From assembly GCA_965651265.1 (NCBI GenBank), contig CBFGRV010000067.1:1-15221 (forward strand): DNA of 15,221 bases. Direction: 5' to 3'. Of the stretch, positions 13,841 to 15,221 are shown one piece after another; the first letter of the stretch is position 1, and each line of letters starts with the position of its first letter. Made by a program: the position numbers and the translations under genes. Source of the stretch: CBFGRV01 sp965651265 (lineage in GTDB: Bacteria > Bacteroidota > Rhodothermia > Rhodothermales > VXPQ01). Under the pieces are notes generated by a model. It had not been told where the DNA came from and did no database searches. It worked only from the letters and a program-made list of their open reading frames with translations.

Positions 13841-13878
13841 CGCCGATGTAAGCCGCTCATGGGAGCGCTGTAGTGCCA

Positions 13879-13916
13879 GGCGCGGGGACATGTGCCGTCC
13901 CCGCGCCTTTTGTTTT
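13879..13916 (+). terminator. Strong intrinsic terminator after the beta-barrel gene
   Basis: GGCGCGGGGAC (13879-13889) pairs perfectly with GTCCCCGCGCC (13897-13907) over 11 bp around a 7-nt loop, followed directly by TTTTGTTTT (13908-13916). It starts 39 nt after the stop codon at 13840. It separates the beta-barrel gene from the CBM9-like gene, which therefore should have its own promoter in 13917-14082. Confidence 0.93.
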
Positions 13917-14082
13917 ATGTGGGGATGGGCGTTCTTGGATCCGGCGGCGAGATCGCGGCCCTTCGCAGCGCCGGCGAACCGCCGCGTCCCCGACTCCATC
14001 CAACAGACCGATACCCTCTGCCGTGCCCACCGAACCCCTATGGGACCTCCCCGCCGACCTCGCCGTGGGCGGATGGGACCGG

Positions 14083-15063
14083 ATGTCCTCCATCACGCCG
14101 CGCGGATACGTGTGCCACTTCACGCGCGAGGCGCCGCGCATCGATGGGCGGCTGGATGATGCCTGCTGGATGGACGCGATCTGGACGGAGCCGTTCATCG
14201 ACATCGAGGGGGATCGCAAGCCGCGCCCCCGGTTCGAGACGCGCGCCGCGATGCGGTGGGATGACGAGCACCTCTACATCGCCGCGAAGCTCGAGGAGCC
14301 GCACGTCTGGGGCACGCTCACCGAGCGCAACAGCGTGCTCTTCCAGGATCCCGACTTCGAGGTCTTCATCGACCCGGACGGCGACCACCACAATTACTAC
14401 GAGCTCGAGATCAACGCGCTGAACACGATCTGGGAGCTCGTCCTCGAGAAGCCTTATCGCGACGGCGGGCCGGTGCACTCGCCGGCCAACATCCGTGGGC
14501 TGCGGTCGGCCGTGCACGTCGACGGCACACTCAACGCGCCGCACGACGAGGATCGCGGGTGGTCGCTCGAGATCGCCATCCCGTGGGAGGGGCTCGCGCC
14601 TTACGCGCCGGGCGGCGTGCCGCCGCGCGACGGCGAGCGCTGGCGCATCAACTTCTCGCGCGTCGAGTGGGATGTCGAGATCGCCGACGGCATCTACCGG
14701 AAACTACCGGATCGCCCCGAGCACAACTGGGTCTGGTCGCCGCAGGGCGTCATCGACATGCACCGGCCGGAGCGGTGGGGCGTCGTGCAGTTCTCGCGCG
14801 CCGGCGAGGACGCCTTCCGCCCCGATCCGACGCTGCCGGCCCGCGACGCCCTGATGGAGGTTTACTACGCCCAGCGCGCCTACCGCGATGAGCACGGAGA
14901 GTGGGCGGAGCGGCTGGAGGAGCTCTCCATCGACCATCCGAATCTTTCGATGCGGCGGGATGGTGACGGCTTCATCGCCGAGATCGAGACCAGGCTGGAC
15001 GACGGTTCGGCGGCCCGATTGTCCGTGAACCACGAATCCCGAATCCAAGTGCATCCATCATGA
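14083..15063 (+). CDS. CBM9-like carbohydrate-binding protein
   Basis: 326 aa from ATG 14083; in-frame GTG codons at 14023 and 14065 are alternatives. The frame further upstream runs through the terminator and is not coding. No signal peptide is visible with any of these starts. The sequence matches the 'carbohydrate-binding family 9-like' proteins of Bacteroidota: APRIDGRLDDACWMDAIWTE (about 17-36), PFIDIEGDRKPRPRFETRA, MRWDDEHLYIAAKLEEPHVW, FEVFIDPDGDHHNYYELEINA (split here: FEVFIDPDGD, then YYELEINALNT), WSLEIAIPW and WRINFSRVEW. The fold is a beta-sandwich that in CBM9 binds the reducing end of glycans; most members are uncharacterised. Codons 1-245 cover the domain and the remainder is a short helical and beta tail. 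It overlaps the next gene by ATGA, so the two are co-expressed. Confidence 0.88.
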   Translation: MSSITPRGYVCHFTREAPRIDGRLDDACWMDAIWTEPFIDIEGDRKPRPRFETRAAMRWDDEHLYIAAKLEEPHVWGTLTERNSVLFQDPDFEVFIDPDGDHHNYYELEINALNTIWELVLEKPYRDGGPVHSPANIRGLRSAVHVDGTLNAPHDEDRGWSLEIAIPWEGLAPYAPGGVPPRDGERWRINFSRVEWDVEIADGIYRKLPDRPEHNWVWSPQGVIDMHRPERWGVVQFSRAGEDAFRPDPTLPARDALMEVYYAQRAYRDEHGEWAERLEELSIDHPNLSMRRDGDGFIAEIETRLDDGSAARLSVNHESRIQVHPS

Positions 15064-15221
15064 GACCTACCCTCTTGCGAGGCGCGATAACGTGCTGCGC
15101 CCTCGCGATTTTCACGCTGTTACTCGCCTCCTGCACGGCGCAATATGAGGCGGCCGAGTCTAGCGATGCCGCAGCGTTCGCGGATGGCCGCTATCGCATC
15201 ATCGCCTATGTGGGCGGGCGC
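15060..15221 (+). CDS. Lipoprotein, N-terminal 54 codons only (possibly a GH18-like enzyme)
   Basis: The ATG at 15060 overlaps the stop of the CBM9-like gene (ATGA), indicating translational coupling. The visible part has a lipoprotein signal (hydrophobic CCALAIFTLLLAS with lipobox Cys near residue 25), then a linker rich in Ala, Glu and Ser, then GRYRIIAYVGGR at the window edge. A first beta strand of the type RIIAYVGG resembles the start of GH18 chitinase-like barrels (strand followed by a Tyr/Gly motif). This is a weak clue from 12 residues; the gene is cut by the window end and the function remains open. Confidence 0.75.
   Translation, partial: MRPTLLRGAITCCALAIFTLLLASCTAQYEAAESSDAAAFADGRYRIIAYVGGR

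Noticed and set aside
12602..13999. 465-codon open frame on the - strand opposite the beta-barrel gene
   Set aside because: It runs through the perfect intrinsic terminator and is rich in His/Arg/Val as expected of a shadow.
13873..14082. GTG 13873 as start of the CBM9-like gene
   Set aside because: It would place the terminator hairpin inside the coding region; the family region begins after 14083.
1..15221. CRISPR array, tRNA or rRNA genes, insertion sequences
   Set aside because: I found no regularly spaced repeats, no tRNA cloverleaf or rRNA signature and no transposase; the only recombination system visible is the integron.

Overview
The window looks like a piece of chromosome from a high-GC member of the Bacteroidota/Rhodothermota group. 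The signs are a TonB-dependent receptor with an N-terminal carboxypeptidase-regulatory-like domain, a DUF4249-type lipoprotein, a 2TM-domain protein, a CBM9-like protein of the kind common in Bacteroidota, and secreted glycoside hydrolases. No rRNA or housekeeping marker is present, so the lineage is an inference.

Positions 1-2960 form the proximal end of a chromosomal-type integron. An IntI-type tyrosine recombinase with the integron-specific insert is on the + strand (2001-2960). To its left, on the - strand and reading away from intI, lie two single-gene cassettes, each ending in a foldable attC site. The first cassette carries a close relative of the lincosamide nucleotidyltransferases Lnu(F)/Lnu(G). 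The second carries a PD-(D/E)XK nuclease-like protein of unknown role. The attC of the second cassette is cut by the window edge, so the array probably continues leftwards. Between intI and the first cassette are a candidate attI and a good sigma70-like promoter (Pc candidate) pointing into the cassettes.

Positions 2961-3319 hold no convincing gene. Then comes a - strand cluster reading right to left: 2TM-domain membrane protein (9850-9200), TonB-dependent receptor (about 9133-6827), DUF4249 lipoprotein (6822-5761) and a GH31 alpha-xylosidase-like enzyme (5764-3320). The last three are tightly packed (a 4-nt gap, then an ATGA overlap). They resemble a small glycan or oligosaccharide uptake-and-degradation operon that uses a TonB receptor plus DUF4249 instead of the usual SusC/SusD pair.

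Divergent from it on the + strand are a secreted GH3 beta-glucosidase-type enzyme (9930-12215), an unrecognised outer-membrane beta-barrel protein (12593-13840) followed by a very clear intrinsic terminator (13879-13916), a CBM9-like protein (14083-15063), and the first 54 codons of a lipoprotein that overlaps it by ATGA and runs off the window. Together the right two thirds encode the import and hydrolysis of xylose/glucose-containing oligosaccharides at the cell envelope; the substrate is inferred from family membership only.

The most notable part is the integron with an Lnu(F)-like first cassette. Other points worth checking are a perfect Shine-Dalgarno sequence followed by an in-frame TGA just upstream of intI, and the absence of a normal start codon for the TonB receptor's signal-peptide-encoding region.
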